From NCBI RefSeq assembly GCF_000687165.1, contig NZ_JMKU01000011.1, forward strand, positions 148,028 through 212,027: 64,000 nucleotides of DNA. The letters run 5' to 3'. The position numbers and the translations under genes are program-made. Shown here in pieces: positions 29,280-38,672 of the stretch. The notes beneath the pieces are model-generated. The model was not told the DNA's origin. It worked only from the letters and a program-made list of their open reading frames with translations, and made no database searches. The stretch comes from Paracidovorax oryzae ATCC 19882. Its GTDB lineage: Bacteria; Pseudomonadota; Gammaproteobacteria; Burkholderiales; Burkholderiaceae_C. Position 1 is the stretch's first letter. Every line of letters starts with the position of its first letter.

Positions 29280-32099
29280 TCACCGCCCGCCGCGCGGGGC
29301 CTCGTACCCGAGCATCTTCATGGCCTGCGTGATGGAGACCGCCGCCTTGTCGTAGCCCTCCCAGGGGGCGTTGCCTGCGCGGAGCCGGTCTTCCACGGTG
29401 GACACGGTCCATTCGGTGCTGCTCGACAGCGCGCCCAGCTCATCCCAGCGCAACGGCACGGAAATGCCCAGGCCGGGCCGGGCGCGTGCGGACCACGCGC
29501 TCACCGTGGTGGCGCCGAAGCCGTTGCGCAGGTAATCCACGAAGATTTTCCCCACGCGGTTGCGCGGCCCGCTCTTGGCCACGAACAGCTGCGGGATGGT
29601 GCGCGCCATGTGCTGCACCACTGCCTGCGAAAAGCCCTTCACCGTGTCCCAGCCGTGCAGGCGCTTGATGGGCACGACCACGTGCAGCCCCTTGCCTCCG
29701 CTGGTCTTGAGAAAGCCCGGCAGGCCCAGTTCCGTGAGCATCACGCGCATCAGCGTGGCGGCCTCCTGCACCTTGTCCCAGGGCACGCCTTCGCCGGGGT
29801 CGAGGTCGAAGGCCATCCGGTCGGGCCGGTCGATGCGGTCGCTGCGGGCGTTCCAGCTGTGGAACTCGATGGTGTTCATCTGGGCCCAGGCTGGCAGGCC
29901 TTCGGGCCCCGCGATCTCGGCCAGGGGCGAATGGCCGGGGTCCAGCGCCGGGTCCAGCGTGCGCACGCCATCCACCGATCCGTGCTCCGGGTGCTTCTGG
30001 AAGAAGAGCTCCCCGCCCACGCCTTCCGGAGCCCGCACGACCGAGACGGGGCGCTGGCGCAGGTGTTCCATCATCAGCGGTGCGACCAGCGCGTAGTAGC
30101 GCACCAGGTCCAGCTTGGTGGTCCCGCTCGCGGCATCGATCACCCGGTCGCCGTGGGTCACGCGCAGCGAGGAGGGCGGGGCGGCAGAGGAAGGAGCGGA
30201 TGCGGTTCGGCGGGAGGTCATGCTGGTGCGGGCCCTGGAGGGCGTGGCGTCGGACGAAGCTCGGCGTGGGGCCGCTGGCGGGGTGGAGGGCGGGGCCGCC
30301 ACCGCGGCGGCCGGTGCGGGTGTCTCGCGCACGATCTCGCGCGGAGGCTTGTCCTCGCGCAGGCCGCGAAAGACCGCCTGTCGGACATGGCGCGTCTGCG
30401 TCCAGCCCGCGAAGGCCACCTCCGCGAGCAGTTGCGGTTGCACCCAGTGGGCCTTGCGGCCCACTTGCGTGCCTTCGGCGAAGGGGCTGCGATCGGCAGC
30501 CAGCGAGCGCAGCCGTGCGTGCAGCGTCGCCAGGGTGCGCTCGCTGAAGCCGGAGCCCACGTTGCCCGCATAGTGCAGTTGCCCATCGTCGCCGTGCACG
30601 CCGAGCAGCAGCGAGCCGAGGCCGGTGCGCGTGCCCTGCGGGTCCGTATAGCCGCCGATCACGAACTCCTGCCGCTGTCCACACTTGAGCTTGATCCAGT
30701 CGGCCGACCTGCCGGACGCGTAGGCGGCCGACACGCGCTTGCCGATGACGCCCTCGAAGCCGAGCCGGCAGGCGGAGGCGATCAACTCGCCGGGCGATGC
30801 CTCGAACGCGTAGCTGAAGCGCACCGTGTCGCTGCCGGCCTCGGCCACGAGCGTGCGCAGTGCCTCCCTGCGCTCTGCCAGCGGCAGGCCCCGCAGGTCG
30901 TGGCCATTGAGGAAGGGCAGGTCGAACACGTAGAAGACCAGGCCGCTGCGGTCCACCGCGCCGCCGTCCGCGGTGCCCGCCGCGCTGCGTCCGGGCCGGC
31001 GTCCGCTCTCGAAGGCGTTCTGCAGCGCCTGGAAGTCCGGAATGCCATGCCGGTCGGGCACCACGATCTCGCCGTCGATCCAGCCGGACTCCACCGGCAG
31101 GGCGCGCACGGCGCGCGCCAGCCCGGGCATGCGGTGGGTCCAGTCGTTGCCGTTGCGGGTGATGAGGCGCGCCTCGCCGCCTTCGATGCGCGCGAGGATG
31201 CGGTAGCCGTCGAACTTGAGCTCGAACATCCATTCGGCCAGGTCGGTGGGCGGGCCGTCCACCAGCGTGGCCAGTTGTGGCGCCAGCGCCGCGGGCAGGG
31301 CTGCCTTCTTCGGCCGCGAGGAGACACCGGCCCGGACAGTCCGGCCTGCGGCCGTCCCCGAGGACGGCGCGGACGCCGCAGCCTTGCCGCGGGTGGCCGT
31401 CCGGCGGGTGCCGGATGGGGCGGGGCCGGGCGCCTGCCTGCCGTGTGCGGGCGTGGGCACGGGCACGGGCAGCGACTTCACGCTGTCCGGCATCGCGTCC
31501 ACCACGCTGTACTCGACGGCGTCGCGTTCCAGCCCGTCGCGCTCCTTGATGAGCAGCCACGGCGGCTGGCGCTCGTTGCCCCGGCCGTGCATGCGCACCA
31601 GCGTCCACCGGCCCTGGAGCTTGTGGCCGTGCAATTCGAACTTGAGCTTGCCCGCGCGCCAGGCCCGGGCGGGGTCTTCCAGCGGCAACCAGTAGCCCTT
31701 GTCCCAGATGATGACGCGGCCCGCTCCGTACTGCCGCGCAGGGATCTGGCCTTCGAAGCGGTTGTAGGCGACCGGGTGGTCCTCCACCTGCACGGCCATG
31801 CGCTTGTCCCTGGGGTCGAAGCTCGGGCCCTTGGGCACCGCCCAGCTCTTCATGGTGCCGTCGATTTCCAGCCGGAAGTCGTAATGCAGGCGGCTCGCCC
31901 AGTGCTTCTGCACCACGAAGCGCAGCGCGCCGCGCGGCAGGGCATCGCCCGGCTCCGCTCCGGGCTCGGGGGTGCTGCGGAAATCCCGCTTGCGGGCATA
32001 GTCCGCGAGGGCGTCCGGCGCCGCCCTGGGCGGCGTTTTCTGCAGCGCTTTTTGCGGTGCGTCCTGCGCAGTGCCGGAGGTGGTGGAGCGTCGTGCCAT
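29280..32099 (-). CDS. ligD: multifunctional DNA ligase D (phosphoesterase-ligase-polymerase)
   Basis: The 939-residue non-homologous end-joining enzyme. Domain order is 3'-phosphoesterase (VVQKHWASRLHYDFRLEIDG, with HPVAYNRFEGQIP), ATP-dependent ligase with nucleotidyl lysine K295 in ELKFDGYR and motif GNDWTHR, then primase/polymerase (THGDRVID, GELFFQKHPE, MAFDLDPGEGV). Ala/Pro/Ser-rich linkers join the domains. The start is 11 bp after ku on the same strand, so Ku and LigD are made together and would repair double-strand breaks, most usefully in stationary phase. Confidence 0.93.
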   Translation of the reverse strand: MARRSTTSGTAQDAPQKALQKTPPRAAPDALADYARKRDFRSTPEPGAEPGDALPRGALRFVVQKHWASRLHYDFRLEIDGTMKSWAVPKGPSFDPRDKRMAVQVEDHPVAYNRFEGQIPARQYGAGRVIIWDKGYWLPLEDPARAWRAGKLKFELHGHKLQGRWTLVRMHGRGNERQPPWLLIKERDGLERDAVEYSVVDAMPDSVKSLPVPVPTPAHGRQAPGPAPSGTRRTATRGKAAASAPSSGTAAGRTVRAGVSSRPKKAALPAALAPQLATLVDGPPTDLAEWMFELKFDGYRILARIEGGEARLITRNGNDWTHRMPGLARAVRALPVESGWIDGEIVVPDRHGIPDFQALQNAFESGRRPGRSAAGTADGGAVDRSGLVFYVFDLPFLNGHDLRGLPLAERREALRTLVAEAGSDTVRFSYAFEASPGELIASACRLGFEGVIGKRVSAAYASGRSADWIKLKCGQRQEFVIGGYTDPQGTRTGLGSLLLGVHGDDGQLHYAGNVGSGFSERTLATLHARLRSLAADRSPFAEGTQVGRKAHWVQPQLLAEVAFAGWTQTRHVRQAVFRGLREDKPPREIVRETPAPAAAVAAPPSTPPAAPRRASSDATPSRARTSMTSRRTASAPSSAAPPSSLRVTHGDRVIDAASGTTKLDLVRYYALVAPLMMEHLRQRPVSVVRAPEGVGGELFFQKHPEHGSVDGVRTLDPALDPGHSPLAEIAGPEGLPAWAQMNTIEFHSWNARSDRIDRPDRMAFDLDPGEGVPWDKVQEAATLMRVMLTELGLPGFLKTSGGKGLHVVVPIKRLHGWDTVKGFSQAVVQHMARTIPQLFVAKSGPRNRVGKIFVDYLRNGFGATTVSAWSARARPGLGISVPLRWDELGALSSSTEWTVSTVEDRLRAGNAPWEGYDKAAVSITQAMKMLGYEAPRGGR

Positions 32100-32110
32100 G
32101 GCGTACGGGC

Positions 32111-33250
32111 TCAGGCTGCCTTGCGGCCCGCCGGGGCGCCTTTCGCGGAGGATCTGGCGGTCGCGCGCTTCGCGGAGGCCTTGGCCTTGCCCTTCGCGCC
32201 GCCGGCCGACGTGGCGCGTGTCTTGGCAGTCTTGGCCGACGCGTTGGGCAGGTGCCGCACGCTCGAGGTTTTACGCCCCTTCGCGCCATCTTCCACCTCG
32301 TCCTCTCCTTGCTCCTTCTTTCCATCCGCACCGGTGGCGGCCTTGCGCCGCCCGCCTTCGAGGCTGCGGCGCAGCAGGGCCGTGAGGTCCACCACGTCCG
32401 CGCCGCCTGCCTCCGACGGTGCCTCCAGCGGCTCGACCTCGGCGATGTCACCGGCCTGGGCGCGTGCTTCCACCAGCTTCATGATCTCTTCGGAGAACGA
32501 GTTGCGGAACTGGTCCGCATCCCAGCCCTGTGTCATGTCGTCGATCAGCTGCCGCGCCATGCGCATCTCTGCATCCTTGAGCCCGACGGCCTTGCCACCG
32601 GCCGGGGGCAGGTTCAGTTCCTGGAAGGAGCGTATCTCGCCGCCCCAGCGCAGCAGGTTGAGCACCAGCGCCCGACCGCAGGGAATGAGCACCGCCAGGT
32701 GCTGCTTGGTCTGGATCACCACCTTGCCCACGCCCGCGCGGTGGCTCGCCTTGAGCGCCTCGCGCAGCAAGGCATACACCTTTTCGCCGCGGGGTAGCGG
32801 TGCCGTGTAGTAGGGCCGTTCCAGATAGACGAACGGTATCTCGTCGGCATCCAGGAATGCCTCGATCTCGATGGTCTGGGTGGTCTTGGGATAGGCCTGC
32901 GCGATCTCTTCGGGCGTGAGCACCACGTAGCGGCCGTCTTCGTACTCCACGCCCTTGACGATGTTCTCCGCCGTGATTTCCTTGCCCGTCTTCTTGTTGA
33001 TGCGCTTGTAGCCGACCGGATCCATGCTGCGCTTGTCGAGCCAGTCGAAGTCGATGCCGCTGTCCCGCGTGGCGGAATACAGGCCCACGGGCACATGGAC
33101 CAAGCCGAAGCTGATCGCGCCCTTCCACAGCGCACGGGTGGACGTGGGGGCCTGCCCTCCGGGCGCCTTGTCGGCCCTGGCGGCCCGCGAGGGCGCGGCA
33201 GGAGCGGGGGCTGTGCGGGAGCGGGAGGTTCGGGTTGTCTTCTCGGCCAT
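32111..33250 (-). CDS. ku: Ku protein for non-homologous end joining
   Basis: DNA-end-binding protein of 379 residues. The Ku core begins at ALWKGAISFGLVHVPVGLYSA and includes LDKRSMDPVGYKRINKKTGKE, FLDADEIPFVYLERPYY and QTKQHLAVLIPCG. The C-terminal tail of about 100 residues is Lys/Ala-rich and probably adds nonspecific DNA binding and LigD contact. I start at the ATG at 33250, which has an AGGAGAG site; the frame remains open to 33412. Cotranscribed with ligD. Confidence 0.92.
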   Translation of the reverse strand: MAEKTTRTSRSRTAPAPAAPSRAARADKAPGGQAPTSTRALWKGAISFGLVHVPVGLYSATRDSGIDFDWLDKRSMDPVGYKRINKKTGKEITAENIVKGVEYEDGRYVVLTPEEIAQAYPKTTQTIEIEAFLDADEIPFVYLERPYYTAPLPRGEKVYALLREALKASHRAGVGKVVIQTKQHLAVLIPCGRALVLNLLRWGGEIRSFQELNLPPAGGKAVGLKDAEMRMARQLIDDMTQGWDADQFRNSFSEEIMKLVEARAQAGDIAEVEPLEAPSEAGGADVVDLTALLRRSLEGGRRKAATGADGKKEQGEDEVEDGAKGRKTSSVRHLPNASAKTAKTRATSAGGAKGKAKASAKRATARSSAKGAPAGRKAA

Positions 33251-33428
33251 GGCGGACTCTCCTGGGCGAAGCGGCGGCGACATGCCGGCGCCCGCGGGTG
33301 CGGACCACGTTAGCCCTGCCGCGGCACCGGGGCTGTAGGACGCGCGCCGGCCGCGGCGCCGGTGGCGGCAGGCGATCGCATGCCATGTGCAACACCGCCG
33401 CTGGCCCGGCATGCGGGCGCGCCCGGGA

Positions 33429-33992
33429 TCAGCTCTCGCCGCTGTCCGATGGCGCGCTGGCCCCCGTACCGGTCGCGGGGCTGGGCGGCGCCGATGCCAC
33501 GATGTGGTGATCGCTCTGCAGCATGGGCACGAAGCCCAACTGGCCCTTCATGCGCCGGAACGGCGTGGAGAACTTCTCCAGCGTGATGGCCGTGATCTTG
33601 TCGAAGAACGCGCTGTTGGAGCCGGTGGTGGAATACACCGACTCCTTCTGGTTCCAGCGCACGCGCCAGTGCGTGCGCGATTTCTGGATGCCGACGCGGA
33701 TGTGCTCGTCCAGGCAGTGCCCGTCGGCGCGGAAGAACAGCGTCAGGCCGAAATAGAAAAAGCCGTCATCGCCCACCTGCAGGCGCGGCCAGAGGGAGGT
33801 ACGCTCGTCGGCGATGCGCTCCAGCCGCTCGTCCAGCGCGTGGAACTCCACGTCGCCGGAGCGCCCGCCCAGGTGGGCGATGAACTCCACGCGCAGGCGC
33901 TGCGCCAGGACGACGCACTCGTCCTTGTACTGCTCGAAATCCTTGCACCAGGCGATGGCCTTCGCCTGCAGGTCCTGGAAGTTGGTGGTCAT
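33429..33992 (-). CDS. conserved hypothetical protein
   Basis: A 187-residue cytoplasmic protein starting MTTNFQDLQAKAIAWC after an AGGACTC site. The N-terminal half is helical (FEQYKDECVVLAQRLRVEFIAHL) and the C-terminal half is beta-rich (DDGFFYFGLTLFFRADGH, HWRVRWNQKESVYST). The last 20 residues are Pro/Ser/Ala-rich. There is no signal peptide, membrane segment or recognised motif. It lies upstream of ku on the same strand with a 178-bp gap, so a shared transcript is uncertain. I do not recognise the family. Confidence 0.65.
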   Translation of the reverse strand: MTTNFQDLQAKAIAWCKDFEQYKDECVVLAQRLRVEFIAHLGGRSGDVEFHALDERLERIADERTSLWPRLQVGDDGFFYFGLTLFFRADGHCLDEHIRVGIQKSRTHWRVRWNQKESVYSTTGSNSAFFDKITAITLEKFSTPFRRMKGQLGFVPMLQSDHHIVASAPPSPATGTGASAPSDSGES

Positions 33993-34191
33993 GGGAGAGT
34001 CCTTTCGGCGGGAAGCAGGGTCCGCCATGGCGACGGCCGGCCTTTATTTCCGGTCCCGCACCGCTACTGGAGGAATCCGGTTGCCTTGCCCGTCCATCGT
34101 CTCCATCCACGGCAATACGGCATGTGGGTGCGAGTTCGTGTCGGACTGTAGGTAAAGGACTACTCGACCCCTCGTCAAGTGCGCGTTTGAT

Positions 34192-34231
34192 TTGCGCTAC
34201 GACGCGCAAGTGACAGTGTAGGAAATACACT
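34192..34231. promoter_or_regulatory. two adjacent inverted repeats upstream of fliQ
   Basis: Two perfect 6-bp inverted repeats stand side by side: TTGCGC-TACGAC-GCGCAA (34192-34209) and AGTGTA-GGAAA-TACACT (34215-34231). The second covers the expected -35 position of the promoter at 34239. This is typical of an activator-dependent promoter. The protein that binds is unknown; no FlhDC- or FleQ-type regulator is encoded in the window. Confidence 0.6.
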
Positions 34232-34238
34232 CCTTTTG

Positions 34239-34244
34239 TATAAT
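34239..34244 (+). promoter_or_regulatory. perfect -10 box (TATAAT) for the flagellar-type operon
   Basis: A consensus TATAAT lies about 70 bp before the fliQ ATG in an AT-rich patch. At 17-bp spacing the -35 hexamer would be GTGTAG, a poor match, so initiation probably needs an activator at the inverted repeats directly upstream. Confidence 0.5.
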
Positions 34245-34316
34245 TTTCAATAATATGTAACTTTATGTGAGGGGATTCCGAGTGCCGAGATATTGCATTG
34301 AGCGGCCCGTCGCACC

Positions 34317-34583
34317 ATGACGGGCGATCTCGCACTCCGGATGATGGCCGACCTGTTCTGGACCGGCCTGCTCGTCTGCCTTCCCATCCTCGGGCTGACG
34401 CTGCTCGTGGGCCTGCTCATCAGCATCCTGCAGGTGGTGACGCAGGTGCAGGAAATGTCGCTGACGTTCGTGCCCAAGCTGCTCGTCGCGGGTGGCGTCA
34501 TGGTGCTCTTCGGCCCCTGGATGCTCCGCAAGCTGGGTCAGTTCGCGACCCAGCTCTGGACGAACATTCCCGCGATGTTCTGA
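34317..34583 (+). CDS. fliQ: FliQ, flagellar-type export gate component
   Basis: An 88-residue protein with two long membrane helices (LFWTGLLVCLPILGLTLLVGLLISILQ and LLVAGGVMVLFGPWMLRKL), the standard FliQ/SctS form. The signature QVVTQVQEMSLTFVPK links the helices. Four copies surround the FliP/FliR core of the export gate in the inner membrane. It is the first gene of the 26-gene run. fliP is not next to it as usual but 19 kb downstream near the end of the operon. Confidence 0.92.
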   Translation: MTGDLALRMMADLFWTGLLVCLPILGLTLLVGLLISILQVVTQVQEMSLTFVPKLLVAGGVMVLFGPWMLRKLGQFATQLWTNIPAMF

Positions 34584-34592
34584 GGCTCCGGC

Positions 34593-35429
34593 ATGAGTTC
34601 CCTGCTTTCCCTGCCTGCCCAGGCTCTGGGCAGTACCGGTGCCTTCGGCCTCTGGGGGCCGTTTTTCCTGCCGTCGCTGCGTGTCGCGGTGGTGCTGGCC
34701 ATGACGCCCGTGCTCTATGCGATGCCGGTGCCCAACCGGGTGCGCCTGCTGGTGGTGATGGCGCTGTCCTGGGTGCTGGCCCAGGCGCTGGCCCCGTCCG
34801 CGCCGCCGCCGCCGGCCGGCATGGGTAACTTGCTGCAAATGGCCATGGCCGAGCTGGCGCTGGGCGCCACGATGGCGCTCGGAGTACTGCTGGCATTTGC
34901 CGCCTTCTCGCTGGCGGGCAACCTGCTGGATGTACAGATCGGGTTCGGCATCGCCCAGGTATTCGATCCCGTCGGCAACCGCGCGGCGCCGCTGCTGGTG
35001 TCGGCATTCAACTACGTGGCCGTGATCGGTTTCATGGCAGCGGACGGCCACCATCTGCTGTTGCGCGCGCTGGCCTATAGCTTCGATGTGTTTCCACCCG
35101 GCGGGGGCTGGCAGCCCGCGGACATGGCGGCACCGGTGTTCCGGCAGGCCAGCGGGCTGTTCTTGCTGGGGTTCGCGCTGGCCGCGCCGGTGGTGTTCTG
35201 CATCCTGCTGGTGGAGTTCGCGCTGGGCCTGATCTCGCGCAACCTGCCGCAGATCAACATGCTCGTGCTCGGCATTCCCGTGAAGATCGTGGTGGGCCTG
35301 GCGGTGCTGTCCCTGTGGTTCGCCGGGATGGGCGGCGCGATGCAGCGCGTGTACGCCAGTATCTACGCCATGTGGGAGGCGATGTTCCTGCAGGCGGCCG
35401 CGCACGCGCCACTGCCCGGAAGCCGGTAG
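34593..35429 (+). CDS. fliR: FliR, flagellar-type export gate component
   Basis: A 278-residue, highly hydrophobic protein with six or so membrane segments. Family marks include QIGFGIAQVFDPVGN in the middle and ISRNLPQINMLVLGIPVK towards the C-terminus, the usual SctT/FliR plug-proximal region. It forms the gate with FliP and FliQ. Nine bp separate it from fliQ, and flhB follows 10 bp later. Confidence 0.92.
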   Translation: MSSLLSLPAQALGSTGAFGLWGPFFLPSLRVAVVLAMTPVLYAMPVPNRVRLLVVMALSWVLAQALAPSAPPPPAGMGNLLQMAMAELALGATMALGVLLAFAAFSLAGNLLDVQIGFGIAQVFDPVGNRAAPLLVSAFNYVAVIGFMAADGHHLLLRALAYSFDVFPPGGGWQPADMAAPVFRQASGLFLLGFALAAPVVFCILLVEFALGLISRNLPQINMLVLGIPVKIVVGLAVLSLWFAGMGGAMQRVYASIYAMWEAMFLQAAAHAPLPGSR

Positions 35430-35439
35430 GGGGACGGGA

Positions 35440-36531
35440 ATGGCGGAGCAGGATCTCGACCGCAACGAAGCGGCCACCCCCTACAAGCTGCAGAAAGCCC
35501 GGGAGAAGGGGCAGGCTTCCAAGAGCGCGGACGTCGTGTCGGCCGTGGTACTGGCGGTGGCCGTGGCTTACCTCAGCTCGCAGGGCGCCGACATGGCGCT
35601 GGCGCAGTTCCGGCTCGACCGCATGGTGTTGCTGCATGGCGCGTTCGCCGATCCGGGCGGGGCGGGCCTGTGGCCGCTGGTCTCGCGCCTGCTGCGCGAC
35701 ACGCTGCTGTGGCTGGCGCCCTTCCTGGCCGCGGTGGTGCTCGCTGCGGTGCTGGGCAATGTGCTGCAGACCGGTCCCATCTTCTCTTTCGACCCGGTCA
35801 CGGCGGATTTCAGCCGGCTGAACCCCGCCAACGGGTTCAAGCGCGTGCTGTCGATGCGCTCGCTCTTCGATGCCGCGCGGGCCAGCGCCAAGCTGCTGCT
35901 GCTGTCGGGCATGGCCTATTACGCGCTCGAGGATCTTTCGACGCAGTTCTACAGCCTGGCGAGCCAGTCGCCGACCAGCTACCTGCACCTGCTCGTCGCG
36001 GACCTGGGCTCGCTGGGTTTCCGCATGGCGCTGCTGCTGGCCATCATCGCGGCGCTGGACTGGATGTTCACCCGGCGTGAATTCGCCAAGAAGATGCGCA
36101 TGAGCCGGCGCGAGATCAAGGACGAGCACAAGCAGCGCGAAGGCGACCCGCGCGTGCGGGCCCGCATGCGCGATTTGCGCCGCGAGGCGCGCAAGCGCAG
36201 CCAGTCACTGCGCCAGACGCGCAATGCGGATGTCGTGCTCACCAACCCCACGCACCTGGCCATCGCGCTGCGGTACGTGCATGGCGAGATGGATTCCCCG
36301 CAGGTGGTCGCCAAGGGGGCCGGGCACCTCGCGGCCGCCATGCGCGAGATCGCGGCCCGCCATGGCATTCCGGTGGTGCGCAGCCCGGCCCTGGCCCGGC
36401 GCCTGTTCAAGGAGCTGGACGTGGAGCACTACGTGCCGCCGCAGCTGTTCGCCGACGTGGCCCGCATCATCGTGTGGGTGTTCGCCATGCGGGAGCGCCG
36501 CGCGGGCATGGCCGCGGGAGGCGTGGCATGA
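35440..36531 (+). CDS. flhB: FlhB, export switch protein
   Basis: A 363-residue protein with the amphipathic N-terminus KLQKAREKGQASKSADV, four membrane helices and a cytoplasmic autocleaving domain. The cleavage motif NPTH is intact at N269 (VLTNPTHLAIALRY), so the switch from rod/hook export to late substrates should still occur. This is notable because no late filament genes are present in the operon. The stop overlaps the flhA start. Confidence 0.93.
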   Translation: MAEQDLDRNEAATPYKLQKAREKGQASKSADVVSAVVLAVAVAYLSSQGADMALAQFRLDRMVLLHGAFADPGGAGLWPLVSRLLRDTLLWLAPFLAAVVLAAVLGNVLQTGPIFSFDPVTADFSRLNPANGFKRVLSMRSLFDAARASAKLLLLSGMAYYALEDLSTQFYSLASQSPTSYLHLLVADLGSLGFRMALLLAIIAALDWMFTRREFAKKMRMSRREIKDEHKQREGDPRVRARMRDLRREARKRSQSLRQTRNADVVLTNPTHLAIALRYVHGEMDSPQVVAKGAGHLAAAMREIAARHGIPVVRSPALARRLFKELDVEHYVPPQLFADVARIIVWVFAMRERRAGMAAGGVA

Positions 36532-38630
36532 AGGCACTGGAGCGTTTCTTCGGACGGCACAGCGACATCGCCATGGTGCTGCTGGTGCTGGGCGTGCTGG
36601 TGGTGCTGTTCGCCCCCATCCCGAGTCCGCTGCTGGACTTCCTCATCCTGACGAACTTCAGCTTCGCGTTCCTGATCCTGCTGCTGACGTTCTACATGGC
36701 CCGGCCGGTGGAGTTCTCCACCTTCCCGTCGCTGCTGCTCATCGCCACGCTGTTCCGGCTTTCGCTCAACGTGGCCGCGACGCGGCTCATCCTCTCCGAC
36801 GGCGACGCGGGGCGGGTGATCGGCGCGGTCGGCTCCTACGTGGTCGGCGGCAACTACGTGATCGGGCTGATCGTCTTCCTGATCCTGATCGTCGTGCAGT
36901 ACGTCGTGGTCACGAACGGCGCGCAACGCATTTCCGAGGTGGCGGCGCGCTTCACGCTGGACAGCATGCCCGGCCAGCAGATGAGCATCGATGCCGACCT
37001 GAACATGGGCTTCATCGACCAGGCCGAGGCACAGCGCCGGCGCAAGAACATCGAGAAGGAAGCTGCGTTCTACGGCGCGATGGACGGCGCCAGCAAGTTC
37101 GTGAAGGGCGACGCGATCGCAGGCATCGTGATCCTGCTGATCAACATCGTGGGCGGGCTGGTGATCGGCGTGATGCAGCACAAGCTGCCCTGGGACCAGG
37201 CGCTGCGCACCTATTCTCTGCTGACCATCGGCGATGGCATCGTCACCCAGGTGCCGGCGCTGATCATCGCCGTGGGCACGGGCATCATCGTGACCCGCTC
37301 CGCGTCCGACGGCAACCTGAGCCAGGAAGTGCTGCGGCAGATCACCTCCTTTCCCAAGACGCTGCTGCTCGTGGGAGCGGCGCTCACGGGCCTGCTGTTC
37401 CTGCCGGGCATCCCGGCGCTGCCGACGCTGGTGCTCATCGCGGGCGTGGCCGCCGTCGCCTGGGTGGTCTATCGCGGCGCCGCGCGCCAGCCTGCGGACG
37501 GCGCGGCGGCGGCGGGCGATGCACAGGATGCGGATGGCCCGGCGGACACGGCCAAGACCGACGACGACCCCTACGCCTCCCTGCAGGTGGAGCCCATCGA
37601 GGTCCATGTGGGCAGCCAGTGGGCCGCCATGGTGAACCAGCCGGGCAGCGTGCTCATGGACCGCATAGTGTCGTTCCGCAAGCAGCATGCGCAGGACCTG
37701 GGCCTCGTGCTGCCGCGCGTGCGCTTCAAGGATGCCGTGCGGCTGGGGGCGGACCGCTATGAGATCCACCTGGACGGCGTGGTGTGCGGGCGCGGCGAGG
37801 TCCGGACCGACAAGGTGCTGGCCATCCACCCGGCGGGCAAGATGGACGGCGTGCCCGGCGAGCCCACGCGCGACCCGACCTATGGCCTGCCGGCGCTGTG
37901 GATCGACGAGCAGCAGCGCGCCGCCGCCGTGACGGGCAAGTACACGCTGGTGGATGCGCCCACGGTGTTCATGACGCACCTGACGGAAGTGCTGCGGCGC
38001 GAGTCCGCAACGCTGCTCACCCGCGCCGAGGCCGACCGCCTGCTGCAGCGGGTGCGCCAGCAGCAGCCCAGCCTGGTGGAGGAGCTCATTCCCACCGTGC
38101 TGTCGGTGAGCGACGTGCAGAAGGTGCTGCAGAACCTGCTGCGCGAGAAGGTGTCGATCCGGCACATCGACGCCATCCTGGAGACCCTGGCCGACGCCGG
38201 CCGGCAGTCCAAGGACGCCGCCTACCTCACGGAGATGGTCCGCCTGCGCCTGGGCCATGCCATCTGCCAGGGCCTGGTGGGCGAAGCGAACGCACTGCAC
38301 GTGATCACGCTCGACCCGGCCATCGAGAGCCAGCTGCTGCAGAACATCCAGGCGGCCCAGGCCGGCGTGAGCGCGCAAGAGGGTGCTGCCGCCCCCGCGC
38401 CCGGCTTCGTGCTGGAGCCGCGGCTGGCCGAGCAGATCATGGTCAAGCTGATGCAGCAGGCCGAACGCATGATGAAAAGCAACCTGCTGCCCGTGCTGCT
38501 CTGCGCGCCGGAACTGCGCCGGCATGTGCGGGCGCTGTCCGAACGCATGATGCCGCACCTGCGGGTGCTGTCGATGGCGGAGGTGCCCCATGCCATCGAA
38601 CTCAAGTCCTACGCCGTGGTGGCGCTGTAG
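36528..38630 (+). CDS. flhA: FlhA, major export gate protein
   Basis: A 700-residue export-gate protein with eight membrane helices in the N-terminal half and a large cytoplasmic domain that docks chaperone-substrate complexes. Signatures: RLSLNVAATRLIL, the FHIPEP-region stretch MPGQQMSIDADLNMGFID, GDAIAGIVILLINIVGG and TIGDGIVTQVPALIIAVGTG. The linker between residues 325 and 350 is rich in Asp and Ala. The ATG at 36528 overlaps the flhB stop as ATGA. Confidence 0.93.
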   Translation: MKALERFFGRHSDIAMVLLVLGVLVVLFAPIPSPLLDFLILTNFSFAFLILLLTFYMARPVEFSTFPSLLLIATLFRLSLNVAATRLILSDGDAGRVIGAVGSYVVGGNYVIGLIVFLILIVVQYVVVTNGAQRISEVAARFTLDSMPGQQMSIDADLNMGFIDQAEAQRRRKNIEKEAAFYGAMDGASKFVKGDAIAGIVILLINIVGGLVIGVMQHKLPWDQALRTYSLLTIGDGIVTQVPALIIAVGTGIIVTRSASDGNLSQEVLRQITSFPKTLLLVGAALTGLLFLPGIPALPTLVLIAGVAAVAWVVYRGAARQPADGAAAAGDAQDADGPADTAKTDDDPYASLQVEPIEVHVGSQWAAMVNQPGSVLMDRIVSFRKQHAQDLGLVLPRVRFKDAVRLGADRYEIHLDGVVCGRGEVRTDKVLAIHPAGKMDGVPGEPTRDPTYGLPALWIDEQQRAAAVTGKYTLVDAPTVFMTHLTEVLRRESATLLTRAEADRLLQRVRQQQPSLVEELIPTVLSVSDVQKVLQNLLREKVSIRHIDAILETLADAGRQSKDAAYLTEMVRLRLGHAICQGLVGEANALHVITLDPAIESQLLQNIQAAQAGVSAQEGAAAPAPGFVLEPRLAEQIMVKLMQQAERMMKSNLLPVLLCAPELRRHVRALSERMMPHLRVLSMAEVPHAIELKSYAVVAL

Positions 38631-38672
38631 CGCGCCACTCCACCGTTTTTCGCACCGGATATTTTTGACACC

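Larger units (their letters stand above)
33993..34316. other. intergenic region before the flagellar-type operon
   Basis: A divergent gap of 324 bp. The left part is GC-rich and featureless. From about 34190 to 34290 it becomes strikingly AT-rich and holds the operators and promoter described separately. No gene is seen. Confidence 0.6.

Noticed and set aside
28566..32810. Plus-strand open frame of 1414 codons across bioB, ligD and ku
   Set aside because: It covers three well-supported genes in the wrong frame or strand and encodes no recognisable domain.
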